Position numbers and translations under genes: made by a program. A stretch of DNA of 64,000 nucleotides. It comes from Micropterus salmoides (taxonomy: Eukaryota; Chordata; Actinopteri; Centrarchiformes; Centrarchidae). The notes under the pieces are model-generated. The model did no database searches, was not told the DNA's origin, and was given only the letters and a program-made list of their open reading frames with translations. Positions 46,301 to 57,110 of the stretch are shown piece after piece. The DNA lies in NCBI RefSeq assembly GCF_014851395.1, contig NW_024040041.1, forward strand, positions 12,954,242-13,018,241. Reading direction: 5' to 3'. Within the stretch, counting starts at the first letter, position 1. Every line of letters begins with the position of its first letter.

Positions 46301-49300
46301 TGGATAGGCAAGCAGGCAGGCTGTTGTGGCAGCTTGTAACATGGCCGGTCTATTTTCGCCATAGTTGCTTGTAGCAGTTACTCAGCATGCAGGCTTGTCT
46401 CACGTCATAATTGGGGGGGGGGGGATGGAAACCCATGGCAACTAATGTAGGGGTTGAACGATGTCGTTTCTGCCAAGGCAGAGGATTCAGCAGGCAGCAG
46501 CTTTATCTGTCAGGCTTTGCACACAGCGCAGAGGTGTCTTTTGTTACCGTGGAGCCCTTTCTGCATTTCTTTGGGTGCATGTATGTGTGTGTGCGCTCTT
46601 GCAGGAAAGGCAGGGACTGTTTGCGATGACATGTTACTGATAAAAAACTTATGAAGTGATTAAGGAAGTGCTGCACCACATTTGCTAGTCATACTTCCTT
46701 CAACTTAGCCTGTCTCTCTCTCTTTGGTGGTTTTTGCTGTGCAAGGTTGAGATACGGTTGTGACCTGGCTTGCTGCTTTAGCAGGTCATGGTAACATTTA
46801 AAACTCCCAAAATACCCTCAAGAAACAGAGCGTGGGAGAACCTGCGTTTCTGTTGTTGCATCTTGAAGCATGCATGTTGAAATACTTCATTTTACCATAA
46901 CCTTTAATTTCCACTTCACTCTTAATTCTCTCAAGATTTTCTTTTTGTTGCTAGTTTTCCTCTTTTAACACATTCACGAGTCACAACATTTAGTCTTTTT
47001 TAGCTGGGGTGCCTGAACTATTTTAGGCAAATCTTTTCTCTACAGGAAATCAGCAGGCACCCCCACGGGGCTGCAGGAAATTAACGGGGGAGTCAGTTGT
47101 TATGCTGCCAGTCGTCTTTCTCAATGTTGTGTAATTAAGTCTAATCCCAGGACCTTGTTGTTGTGTGGGCGTTGCAAATTACTTTCTCTGCCAGCATCCA
47201 AAGCCACTTTTAGTTGTCTTGTTTCTTTTGCCACATGCGTTTTTTGTCTGCCATGATGTTCGTCATTCATTTGTGTGCAGTTTTGACAGCACTCCAGCCT
47301 CCAAAGCATGTGGTGGATTGTCAGTCTCTCACAGCACTTTTCATTTCTGCAGAATAAAGTGGTGGATGTCGACAACCTGAAAGTCAAGCTCCAGGTGAGA
47401 ACATGGACCTTTTCTCTACACCTGTGTCTATATTTCAGCTTACCAATTGACAAGTCATCTCGTGCTCCTAGCAGCTACTGACCTATATATATTGATTTGA
47501 ACTCCTCTGGTAGTTTATGTTGAATCATTTGCAAATAATAGTTAATAATAGATCCAAATAGGAAGTACATTCACTCGACTGTCATTGTTTGCATTGCCAA
47601 TCCAATCAAAGTCTCTGGTGTTGTAGTAATATTGGGGGCTCTGCAGGGTTATGTGCCAGCAGCAAGCTGTTATTGTAAGGCACATACCTGTCTGTCATCA
47701 TAACCTGTTCATTCAACACTGAGTGGGAGATGCCAAAATTAGATTTCTCTGCTAGCTCTAGTCAATTCATAGCTTTTTATTCTTTGCACGGTCCTTGCAC
47801 ATGATAACATCCTGTGATTAATTGCAAAATAGACTCTGACACCATGAGTCTATACTAAACAAAGGCAGAGAGCTGTAGCTAACTGCAGAAAAGCTGATGT
47901 TTAGAGAGAAAAGGGGTTAAAGTTGTCAGGCTGGTCATTTTGTAATGATTTAATCGATTTATTTTGCAAAAAAAAATTGACCATAGAAAAGGCTGTGACC
48001 CAAAATCTCCTCTCTCCCTTTCGAACAACTTAACAGAATATGAGGGAAACACAGTATCAGCAAACAAAATGTGTTATCTCAGCTTTCCACCCACTCATTT
48101 TTTTAAATAATGTTGCCTAATTTTGCTTATAAAATACAATGCTATTAATTTAAAGTTGCCACATTTAAATTAACTTTAGTAGAGTCAAAAGCCAACATGG
48201 CAGTTACTTTTCAACGCCATCCACCTCACAGGTGTGGCGTATCAAGATGCTGATCAGACAGCATGGGTATTGCACAGGTGTGCCTTACGCTGGCCACAAT
48301 AAAAGGCCACTCGAAAATGTGCAGTTTCACTGTATTGGGGGGGTCTGGAAACCAAATTCTCTGAAACTGTAGAAAAATGAACATTCAATTCACGGGCAAT
48401 AGCTCTGGTGGACATTCCTGCAGTAAGCGTGCCAACTGCACGCTCCCTCAAAACTTGCAACATCTGTGGCATTGTGCTGTGTGATGGAACTGCACATTTT
48501 CGAGTGACCTTTTATTGTGGCCAGCCTAAGGCACACCTGTGCAATACCCATGCTATGAATCAGTACAGATTTCAGTGTCACTGATTAGTTTAGTTGGTAG
48601 AGCACAGGACTAATAGTCTTACGGTTGTGACTTCGATCCTCACTGAACACCATGTTTTTTTCTTTTTTTAAATCCCCTTCAACAAAGTTCTCCATGAAGA
48701 GACTGTTTCACATGCTCACAATAAATTACATGCTGGACTGTGTGCATCCCGGCGATTGGTCCACATTCATCAAACAATGGACTTTTCATTTCCCCATCAT
48801 ACCCAGGCAGAGGAAATTCCTGCTCTTCTCATTCAGGGGAATTCATATAACATTACAAATTTCCTGATGGCTATTTCGGAACATTTGAAATAGCCGTCGG
48901 TAAATATGTGATTGGATTCCCATGATTCTCTTCATAATAACTTTGCCGAAGAGGATCATGAAAAACAAAAGAAGAAACAAAAAGAAGTTGAATGCAGGAG
49001 TCAAACACATAATTCTTTTCAAATCCTGTGCTCTACCAACTGAGCTAACCTGTGACACTAAAAGTATACTGAAATTATCCTAAAGAAACCTGTGTTCAGC
49101 TATGGTTTGTTATCTCGAGATCACAAGAAAATTATCCCATTATTAAAAAAAATATTTGAATGGATGGCTGCTTAGGGCTTCTGTAGGAAACAGCCACAGG
49201 GTGTAAAAGTAAATTAAGGTTTAGCAGTTTGCTAAGTTATCTCATCAGCAAGCTTGAACTAGCTACATTTGGCTAAATTGTGGCAGTTTTCTTTATATGT

Positions 49301-52300
49301 TTTCTATGAAATAGTACAGTTTTATATATAATATTTTTTGACCTTATGTTTAGCCACTGCATTTTGGCTTTGTAGAGCGGTATAGTGATATGTTTCTGCT
49401 TTAGTCGTTGGCTGTGGAGGATTTGCTGTGAGGATTGTTCAGGATGTTTTCCCACGTTAGCCGGTGTGTAATTATGTGGTTTGTTACGCAGATCTGGGAT
49501 ACAGCTGGCCAAGAGAGATTCCGCAGCGTAACGCACGCCTACTACAGAGATGCCCAGGGTAACCTTTGCTTTTTATATTTCACTTCCTCATGCTTTGTGT
49601 GTTTGTGTGTGGGAAGGGGTGCTGTAGGTAAGGGAGCAACCTGGCTGAGATGTGTAGTACTCTGTATTAGTGTGCATAGAAAGTGTGTGTAGGTGATAAT
49701 GCGTGTGTGTTTGTTACATAAGCCAGTGTGCAGCTAACAATAAAGGTGCAATCAAACGGCTCTTCTGTTTCCTTTTTACAGCGTTACTTCTGATATATGA
49801 TATCACCAGCAAGCAGTCATTTGACAATATCAGGGTAAGACTGTCTCAAATTACTTTTCCCTCCCACTTCGTCTCTACCCCTGCACTATCTCTCTGTCTT
49901 TCTTTCTCTCTCTCGCTCTCTGTATCTTAATTTCCACTACCTAAACCCTCTCAAGCTGAACGCTTCACTTTGTCCATTTACATGCAAAGTACTATGAGGG
50001 CCTCCAACATTTTCTCATAGCCTTCTTTGTAAATGACATGATGTTATCGTTTGCCTCGCTACACAGTCCCAGTTTCAGTAATGAAAAGCAATAAAAGTGT
50101 TCAAGGATAATGACTCAGTCTCGCCATGATTGATTGGACAATGTAATAATGTATAGTTGAGGAGGAAAGGGAACATGCAGTCTTAAAGTGGTGGTATTTG
50201 TTTTGTTTATAGACCAATCTCTGTCTTTCTCCTCCCCTCCTGTATTGGTCTGTCGTTTGTACTTTTAAAGGCCTGGCTGAGTGAGGTACACGAGTATGCC
50301 CAGAAGGATGTGGTCATCATGTTGCTCGGCAACAAGGTGAGCAAAGCGTCCTTTTTTGCTTTTACAAAAAAAGATCAGGAGGACAACATGGTCCCTTAGC
50401 ACAATTTTAACACACTCTTATCACACTCAAACATGTGAATGCCCAAAAGCCAGAAAATGCCTGTGCTGTGTGGCACATGCATGAATGCAAAGTCGCTTTT
50501 TTGATGCTTCCACGTGAAACGTAGTCTTCATTGTGTTTGCGTCTTGTGATTTATGTTTTTAATGTGCATACACAAAGAATTTCCCTGCAGTGAAGATAAA
50601 GTTAATTAACAGACGTCTACATCAACACATTAATTTCTTACCCATCACCCAATGTCATTTGATCATTATGACTGGGAAGGATAAATTCAAAACAAGCTAA
50701 TCACTTGCTTCAAGCTTCTCTTGCATAACACCATTTCCTCCACAATGCTGCTAGTGATGAAAAAAGAGAAATGTCTTATTGCAACCAGCAGTTGTTGCTA
50801 ATATATCTTTAAGCTCCCTCTGGTGGCACAGAAAGGACTCACCCTTCTCCAGGGTCAGAAATGTCACAGCAGCAGCTCGGATCATTTGCTGTGAGAGCTG
50901 CAGGACTGGCGGCAATCGTCTGCGGGATTGCTGCTCTTCTGCCAGAGGTGGAGTTTCTTGACGTCTCATCAGTCTGAATGAGCTCTTGCTGGCGGCCTCA
51001 GCTGCCAGATAAGAGGACAGCGCGGGGCCGACGCACTGGTGCATCACTGTAGCTAATGGCATGGTGAATCTGTGACCCTTCACCTCCACTATGATGACTT
51101 GTTTTCTCTTCCCTCTGTTGTCTTACAGTCAGACATGGCTGCAGAGAGGGCAGTGAAGATGGAGGACGGAGAGAAGCTGGCGAAGGTAATGTATGACAGC
51201 TCCACGTGGTCATATTCTTAACAGCAGACAATCCACTTGCTCTTCTAATGTATTTCCATCTTAGGAATATGGTGTGCCATTTATGGAGACCAGTGCGAAA
51301 ACAGGAGTTAATGTGGACCTGGCCTTTCTTGCTATAGCAAAGTAAGTCACTAATCAATATTTCTGTATTAGCAATGGATGAAATGACTATGTGTAAATGT
51401 CAAAAGAGAAGCTCAGAATCATCATCCGACTCTGCAGTTCTCAGATGTATACAGCGTTTCTTTTAGCTCTTTGTTTAGGTTTCCCGGCCCAAAACTTTAC
51501 AGCTTTGGTTCACTCTCATCAGAGTCGTTTCCGGCATCAACAGGCAGCTATTTTGACTGAAAGAGCTGTGATAAGCGTGTGCACTACCGGTCAAAGTAAG
51601 AGACAGGAGTTAGAAAAACAGTTAAATTTATCATGTGACTCCAAAAGAGTCCTTTGTGTCTTCTGGAGGTGTAAATAGGCAACAGTGTGATAACAAGTTA
51701 CAGTACAAAGGTGATAATATGTCAGTTTTGTGTTTATAACTTGTTGCGCTGCCCTCCAGTGGTCGATATTTTTATTTATTAATGCAGGTTTAAGAGGTGT
51801 ATAATCAGATGCTAATTTTGCAGATATGCTTAATATTTCAAACTCAGTATTTTTCCTAATATTAATATTAATATTAATTATAGAAAATTTTTAAATGTTT
51901 TCAGAGCAGTGTGCTTCCAACTTTGTGGCAACAGCTTAGGGAAGACCCTGTTAGTGTCAAAAGACCTGAGAGGCCCATAGATAACTTTTTTTAACTTTGG
52001 GTCTTTACCTGCACAGAGCCATGACCTCAGTCCCATCCAGCACCTTCTGGGTGAACTGGCACTGACATTGAGTCAGGCCTTATGGCCCAACACCAGTGCC
52101 TGTCTAAGGTCACTATCATGCTCTTGTGGCTGAACGGGAGCAAATCCCTGCAGCCTGGTTCTGAAATCTGCTGAAAACCCTTTTAGAAAAGTTGACAGTG
52201 TTACAGCAGTATATTAATGTAGTTTTAGAATAAAATAATTCACTGCATGTAAGTATTTGTTGCAAGTTAAATATATTGTACAACCAGAGGGGAAGGATGC

Positions 52301-53586
52301 AGGTGTGAAGTTTTTATTTTTAGAGATAGAGAGAGATACGTTAGATAGGTAGGTAGGTACTTTATTCATGCCCGAAGGGAAATTCCAGTGTTGCAGTAGC
52401 AGCGGTCCACATAATATGAAAAATAAAATCAGTTACAAGACATACACAACATACACAAAAACAAAAAACATGCAATAAATAAATAAAATGCAATTAACAA
52501 ATTTACAAATATGTACAACTAGTAGAACCGTAGTTCCTGCAAAAGGCTGCCATACTTGTGGTGGCAAGCAGACATGTTCTGGTTAAAGACACTGGAGAGA
52601 AGTGACATGTCTGTAGAGTAGACCTCTCTTCTAACCACACCACCCACCTAAATGAGAGAAAAAGCAAGAACAGCAAGAACAAACGGAGAGAAACAAAACA
52701 AATACACATGGGGATAATACAGAGAAGTTATTTGTACTTTTCTCATTTCCGGAGTCATCTGCAAGTGATCCCCAAGACAAATATTCTACGCTTCAAAGGC
52801 TGTGTCTTCTCTTAAACAGTCCTCTGCAGGAACTGCGCTGAAAAGTGCACCTTTCTCTGCTTGTCATAGAAAAAAAACCCCAAAGTGATAGTTTGGGTCA
52901 TGCTTCAGGAGTAAGAAACACTGAGGTTCCACATAAAGGGTTTGCCTTTTAATCTGCTTCCTGCATCCAGTCAAGCCTTCATTATTTTTATATTTTTCTT
53001 TGAATTGGCATCGGTGCTCACAATCCTCCCTTTGATTCCTGCAAATAATGCACCCTAATGGTTTTTAGCTAATTTAGTTCCTTTTGATTCGTAATAATGG
53101 GATTGTGTTCCCTCCCTGCAGATCTCAAACACTCACTGTGTCATTTCTGTTTTTGACCTACTTCCTTGTGCACACACCTTCCTTACTGAATGACAGGAAA
53201 TATGAAAAGTTATTGTTATTTAGTCTAAAAATGACGGTTTGTTCCCAGCGCTGTGGAAGAAAATCATGTAGGTGATTTTCTTAGATCGTGATTATTTTAA
53301 GTGCTAGTTGGATTAAATGATTCATGCCAGGCATTTTGATTAAATCTCAGTGCAAAGGGAAGCTTCTTTCCCTCGCTTGCTATATTTTTATTTCTTCCTT
53401 GATTTGCTCGCCCTGTCTGTGCTGCATCCCACACATCCACCCCCTCTGCATCTAACTTCCTGTGTGTCTCTGTCCATCAGGGAGCTGAAACACAGAGCGA
53501 CACAGCAGCCCAATGAGCCCAAGTTCCAGATACACGACTACGTCGAGTCTCAAAAGCACAAGTCTGGCTGCTGTGTCCTCGGGTAG
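37360..53586 (+). CDS. rab37: Rab37 GTPase, isoform A (distal start)
   Basis: Exons 37360-37503, 41778-41888, 47353-47394, 49492-49558, 49782-49834, 50271-50336, 51129-51185, 51265-51341 and 53481-53586 close in frame to 240 residues. Rab37 is a vesicle GTPase tied to regulated secretion. The first 48 residues are acidic and Ser-rich (SSDSAYGSS, DTDPEDGP) and end NEDLTHK. Exon 2 carries the P-loop GDSGVGKT (Lys59) and switch I TATVGIGFT. Shared exons give WDTAGQERF (switch II, catalytic Gln), GNK for NKxD, ETSAKTG and a C-terminal CCVLG, a double-Cys site for geranylgeranylation. From memory a human RAB37 isoform has a like start (ending HVLHK, then TILVGDSGVGKTSLL and VGIGFT), which supports rab37 over rab26. 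NKxD reads NK-SD across the exon 6/7 border, so NKSD is complete. Confidence 0.92.
37890..37960 (+). repeat. Fragment of the 11.3-kb MITE family
   Basis: TTTATTAGGTACACCTGTAC followed by AATCTAATGCAATCC matches the end of a fish MITE family also seen at 11320-11640. An adjoining CTGGTTCCCAACC phrase near 37728 looks like another repeat end. It is in the first rab37 intron. Confidence 0.5.
38280..38305 (+). repeat. (AC)n microsatellite
   Basis: A short, slightly interrupted AC run in the first rab37 intron. The rest of 37504-40537 shows no exon-like segment. Confidence 0.85.
40641..41014 (+). mobile_element. Tc1/mariner MITE with transposase head remnant
   Basis: Inverted ends CACTCACCGGCCACTTTATT and its reverse complement AATAAAGTGGCCGGTGAGTG bound 374 bp, with TA on the left side. 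Inside, an ATG at about 40788 opens a frame with a Tc1-type helix-turn-helix (FERGMVVGARWAGLRISETA, LGLSCTTISRVYRE) that soon stops. It is non-autonomous and was probably mobilised by a related transposase. Confidence 0.85.
41100..41250 (+). mobile_element. tRNA-derived SINE, plus orientation
   Basis: It has an A-box-like TAGAGCAGTGGCTAA, box B GGGTTCGATTCCCG, GAGCAAGACACTTAATC, TTGCTCCAGAGGCGTG and the tail GTAAGTCGCT. This is the same family as 20100-20273, in opposite orientation. Confidence 0.7.
41778..41888 (+). other. rab37: rab37 alternative G-domain exon A2
   Basis: This is a 111-nt, phase 0-0 exon for 37 residues with P-loop GDSGVGKTS and switch I TATVGIGFT. The acceptor is CTCTGCAG and the donor ACA|GTGAGT. 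It is the paralogue of exon B2 at 45191-45301: same length, same phases, 20 of 37 residues identical by my alignment. It should be used only in transcripts from the 37.3 kb start. Confidence 0.9.
41889..44115. other. rab37 intron between exons A2 and B1
   Basis: Two CTGAATTTGTTTTGCACTCA copies lie in tandem near 41931-41971. Apart from the CG-rich promoter-like end (43820-44110) I see nothing to name. Confidence 0.4.
43898..43904 (+). promoter_or_regulatory. TATA-like element before rab37 exon B1
   Basis: TATTTAA about 215 bp upstream of ATG 44116, in an otherwise CG-rich stretch. It is a candidate core promoter element of the internal rab37 start; unproven. Confidence 0.25.
44116..53586 (+). 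CDS. rab37: Rab37 GTPase, isoform B (internal start)
   Basis: Exons 44116-44226 and 45191-45301 replace the first two exons of isoform A, then join the same seven exons from 47353; total 229 residues in frame. The first exon (MSSRKTSLTEKQAKNG ... INEYYDIAFK) resembles the RAB26/RAB37 N-terminus: basic, Ser/Lys-rich, with YDIAFK leading into the first strand. Exon B2 gives the P-loop GDSSVGKT (Lys48) and the canonical Rab switch I TVGIDFR. An in-frame CTG-to-ATG stretch upstream is open, but ATG 44116 is the first Met of the family-like sequence. The 5' flank at 43820-44110 is CG-rich with a TATTTAA at 43898, consistent with a separate promoter. This is the more conventional Rab of the two. 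Confidence 0.92.
45191..45301 (+). other. rab37: rab37 alternative G-domain exon B2
   Basis: This is a 111-nt, phase 0-0 exon for 37 residues with P-loop GDSSVGKTC and switch I ATVGIDFR. The acceptor is GGCTCTAG and the donor AGG|GTGAGA. It is the paralogue of exon A2, 3.3 kb upstream. The conventional IDF of switch I is kept here and changed to IGF in A2. Confidence 0.9.
45302..48240. other. rab37 introns around the first shared exon
   Basis: A poly-G run lies at about 46411-46422. The ORFs at 45336-45767 and 47121-47453 resemble nothing known and cross splice sites. The only coding segment seen is the 42-nt exon 47353-47394. Confidence 0.4.
48249..48565 (-). mobile_element. Tc1-like MITE with 66-bp near-perfect inverted arms
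   Basis: The arms 48261-48326 and 48488-48553 pair at 64 of 66 positions (GCATGGGTATTGCACAGGTG outwards). Between them, on the minus strand, is a transposase head fragment: LRERAVGTLTAGMSTRAIA and RELNVHFSTVSE, a Tc1 helix-turn-helix, cut off at once. It lies in the rab37 intron before exon 4. Confidence 0.8.
48575..48650 (+). repeat. tRNA-like sequence, probable SINE head (left copy)
   Basis: It has an A box TTAGTTGGTAGAGCACAGG, an anticodon-loop-like CTAATAG and box B ACTTCGATCC with a T-arm that has one mismatch. The acceptor stem does not pair well, so it is not called a working tRNA. It shares GTGTCAC and about 30 of 35 following bases with the inverted copy at 48985-49058. Confidence 0.6.
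48985..49058 (-). repeat. tRNA-like sequence, probable SINE head (right, inverted copy)
   Basis: On the minus strand GTGTCACAGGTTAGCTCAGT and GGTAGAGCACAGGA form a good A box, and GTTTGACTCC a decayed box B. It is the inverted partner of 48575-48650. Confidence 0.6.
51900..52205 (+). mobile_element. Degenerate Tc1 transposon 3' fragment
   Basis: GTGTGCTTCCAACTTTGTGG, then (after a deletion) CATGACCTCAGTCCCATCCA, ACTGGCACTGACATTGAG and GAACGGGAGCAAATCCCTGC follow the 3' order of a fish Tc1 transposase gene. The frame is broken and part is deleted. It is in the last rab37 intron. The fragment at 1470-1815 is from a related element. Confidence 0.7.
52325..52720 (-). mobile_element. LINE 3' end with (TAGG)n tail, minus orientation
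   Basis: TAGATAGGTAGGTAGGTACT and TTTATTCATGCCCGAAGGGA are the reverse complement of a common fish LINE tail (GGGAAATTCC..ATGAATAAAGTACC then CTAT repeats). The upstream body is AT-rich 3'UTR; the short minus ORF at 52503-52709 is not a known domain. It is in the last rab37 intron. Confidence 0.55.
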
Positions 53587-54617
53587 CTGATCCCGATCAC
53601 CAGGCAGAGAGAGACACGCAGGCAGAGAGAGTGAGAGAGAGAGGTACAGATGTCTGCCCTCTTAACAAAAGCCAATCGCAGCACCAAACCTGAGAAGCAG
53701 ACGTCCTCGTCTTCTCCACTGGGCTTTTAACTGAATGGAAGTGAATCTGGATTGGCCGCCATCCCTTATCTGAAATGTGAATTTAACTCTCCTTTATGTC
53801 ATGCGTAGAAATGTTTGTGGTCATTGTGGTGACAGTGAAACTACAAGTCAGGAGTCTGAAATCTGAAATGCTATATCCACCTGCAGGGACAAAAAGAAAA
53901 TTTTGTTCTGCAAACTCATTTTTTATTTGGGCTGACAGATTGCACTTAACTAGTTCACTAACTACACTCTCGAATTCATCTTGAAGTTCTCTCCCAGCAT
54001 ATTTAGAAAATGCAGCCGAGGAGTGTGGGGAGGCGTGACCTTGTGTCGGTGGGGGAGTGTTAGTAAACAGCCATGCTTGGGGTCAACATACATAATAGAA
54101 CTCAAATCCAAACACATACAAGCTAACTCTGAGCAGAAAAAGCAGTATTTAACACATAATGTGTTTCGCCAGGAAATAAAATATAAACATCAAATGCCAA
54201 CAAGAATCTATGTGTTGAGTGTACAGTGCATACAAAACAACTGAGGTGGAGATCCTCTTTAATTAAGGCAGGACCCTGCTTGACCTCATGTTTATAAATG
54301 AAACTGTTTTTGGTTGCTGTAACTTGAAGTGTTGCTGTTAAACTGAGCTTCAGTAAGGTAACCCTGTTCTCAGAACTGTCCGAACTTTTTCATCCATCTG
54401 GAGTTTGCAGGCCTGACTCTGGATGCACGACAGCTTTGTGTGAAAATCAATGCGACTGTTGTTATGTGGATATAGCATTTTTGCCATGAAGCTCTTAGTT
54501 TGTTTTCATCTCAGTTTTATTGAACTGAATCCCTTTTGAGAAGTGGACGTCAGTCTCACAGTCAGATTGTAGCTCAAATGATCCCGTCTGTTCACATCTG
54601 TACTTCTGTTAGATAGA
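53587..54617 (+). other. rab37 3'UTR
   Basis: It runs from the stop at 53584-53586 to the AATAAA at 54618. The ORFs inside resemble nothing known. Confidence 0.4.
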
Positions 54618-54623
54618 ATAAAG
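54618..54623 (+). promoter_or_regulatory. Candidate polyadenylation signal of rab37
   Basis: AATAAA about 1.0 kb past the rab37 stop. A later signal near 55000-55090 is possible. Confidence 0.35.
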
Positions 54624-54629
54624 CCAACG

Positions 54630-57000
54630 TTTTGAGGGCGCTCGCCCACTGTGTGTTTGTCTGTACATTCAATTCGGGGCCAGTGAAACTTACTTACATT
54701 ACATTCAAAGTACTGTACATGTAACTGCTGGAGGATCATCCCACTGTTGCACCAGGTTACATACAGAGAGATTATTGTCATTCTTTTTCTTTTTGGGTTT
54801 CCTCAGCATGCTATTTGCCCTTTACCCATCGCACACAGAGATGCACATGGTGGTCCCAAACATTGGTGTGTCTTTTAACAATGGATGTTGTTGTGTAGAC
54901 TGTACCGAAGCTGTATTTGTTCGCGCACCGCATCTTTGTACAATGTTATGAATGTTTGCTCGATGTCACATTTGTCCCTCTTCTGAGGCGTCACGGTGAT
55001 CACAAAGTGCCATGAAAAAGTGCTTTGTTATCATATAATATATATAAAAAAGTATATTTTGTAATGTATGTGGTGTTGTTTTATTGAAGTCAGTCTCGTC
55101 TGTGTGTTCTGTGTGTGTGTGTGTATGTGTGTGTGTGTTGGGGGTTTTGGAGTAAAGAGGCAGGAGCCACAGGATGTGGTGAGGTTAATGAGCCACTGTG
55201 TGGCAGCAGCTACTCTGTTTATTCTCTATGTTGCACACAAAAAAAGTGTGCTTTGCCAGTCAGACAGGTTCAGCACACACTGTCTTTTAATTTATTCTCT
55301 GCCCTTAAAGGGGTACACTGTTTTTGAAAGGATGCCCAACATCTGCATCATGTTGTTTTTTTTCACTGTACTGGGCTTTACACCTGAATGCACGGCCTCT
55401 CCCACTCACACCGATGAGTCAAACAAATTAAGGAGCCTGTGCATTTTCTATCCTTCACTGTGAAAAAAACTCAATTCATTATTTGGACGTCTTGTCTTTA
55501 ACTGAACTAACAGCTGAAGTCCCCCGAAAATACTGCAGTTATCAGTGCAGACGCTCCATTAGCTTTAAATATCCAGGTATGGAGAGTGCTGAGAGATCCT
55601 GTCTCCTCTTATCAGGTCTGGAAACTGTCTCAGCTGAAAAGTCAAATCCTCCCTGAGGTTTTAGTTCAGCAGCTTCCAGCCAGGCTTTATTTTTACAGTT
55701 GTGTCACTCATATATGTGAATGGCCAGAGGGGTTAACAGGCTCCAAAAGACTGAAGCCGATCATTATTGTTAAATGTATCTCTAGTTAGGATTCTGCCTG
55801 ATTTGTGCATATTAATCAGTAGAATTTAATCTAATCTCATATTAGAAGGCGATAACTACGTTTTACTTGATTAGAGGATTAATGGGGGGAAAAAATCTTA
55901 GATGTTATTTCTAGCAGCCAGACAGTGACTCAAACCCCCCTTATAATAACACTTGCATGCTCTTTATATTTAAAACACATTACTGACAGGAATTCTGTTT
56001 TATGGCAGATTATATGCCACAGAGGGGAATTAAACAAATCAAATGCTTTTAAGTGTGATAAGGTCACAATATAACCACAGAGTCACTGTAATTTACGTCC
56101 CTCTGGCCAAATTATACAGCTGTACAAATATTAGATAGCTATTAGATGGATGGGTGGATATTTAAATTCTGCCAGCCAGCAGCACTGAATAAAAGCATTT
56201 ATAGAGAATAAATACTCCATGTATTATAGAAAAATGAGTGTACAAAATGACACCAGTAAATGAAACAGATAGAATGGAGGCCTATCACAAAAAAAGTAAT
56301 CAGTGAAAATGAGATATATCTTCAGGTATCAAGTATAAATGTATGTACAGTGTTGAAACTGTGCAACAGGCGTTGTTTATAGAAAGAGAAGTGGGAAACG
56401 TTCACGAAATGAAAATGACAGGAAAAGTAAAACAAATCAAAACGAACTGTACAATATCTGGATATGAAAACATAATAAATGTGTAAGATTTCAAAAACTA
56501 CTATCCAGGGATTTACTGTCTGTGCCTTTGTGGGACTGACCAGCACACACAGTCTTCATCCAAACAGCTTTCTCGTTTTCATCGTGCTTTATGTCCCCTG
56601 GAGAGCCTCGGATTGTGTTTATTCCTCCCTACTTTGCATGAGGCAGCCAGCTGGGCTGTTCCGTGAACGCACCTCCCTCTTCCTGAGTGGCTTTTCTCCT
56701 CTTTTTTTTTTTGTTCTTGTGGCACACTGAAGGGGAGCGACTGCTGTTTGAGTCTAATCAGCCTGAGTTCAGCCCCCCGGGTCAGCACCCTCTCTCTCTC
56801 TCGCTCTCTCTCTGCGCAGCGCACAGGACAGACTGACAGCAGGAGGCACGGCGAGGGTTTACTGATCAAAACGGGACTTGACACGTCTGTGAAAGTGGAC
56901 TAGAGAGTGGGACAAACAACATCACCGTTTAACCCACGGACTAATCTCCCCAAGAAGGCGGGGGTTGGGCTCTTATCTTTTTTTTGAAGGAGTACCCCTT
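54630..57000. other. Intergenic stretch between rab37 and nherf1
   Basis: It contains a (GT)n run at about 55105-55138 and a (CT)n run at about 56791-56814, close to the nherf1 transcription start. The segment 56815-57000 (GCGCAGCGCACAGG) is likely promoter or 5'UTR. No gene is seen. Confidence 0.45.
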
Positions 57001-57110
57001 ATTTAAACACACTCCTCCTCAGCAGCATCCTGAGCAGGTCTTCTAGGCATTTCCACTGTGAACGAGCCACAGGTTGAGCCACAGTAGTGTGAAGGCGAGT
57101 GAAGCCCACC

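Noticed and set aside
48575..49058. Two functional tRNA genes
   Set aside because: A and B boxes are present, but acceptor stems do not pair and the right copy has a decayed box B, so they are tRNA-derived repeats.
37504..53480. A gene nested inside the rab37 introns (as CD300LF is in human, from memory)
   Set aside because: I found no immunoglobulin-domain exon or other family-like coding segment on the minus strand.
37360..53586. Naming this gene rab26
   Set aside because: Exon B1 has a RAB26-like start, but the A-type exons (VGDSGVGKTSLL, VGIGFT) and the nherf1 neighbour point to rab37.
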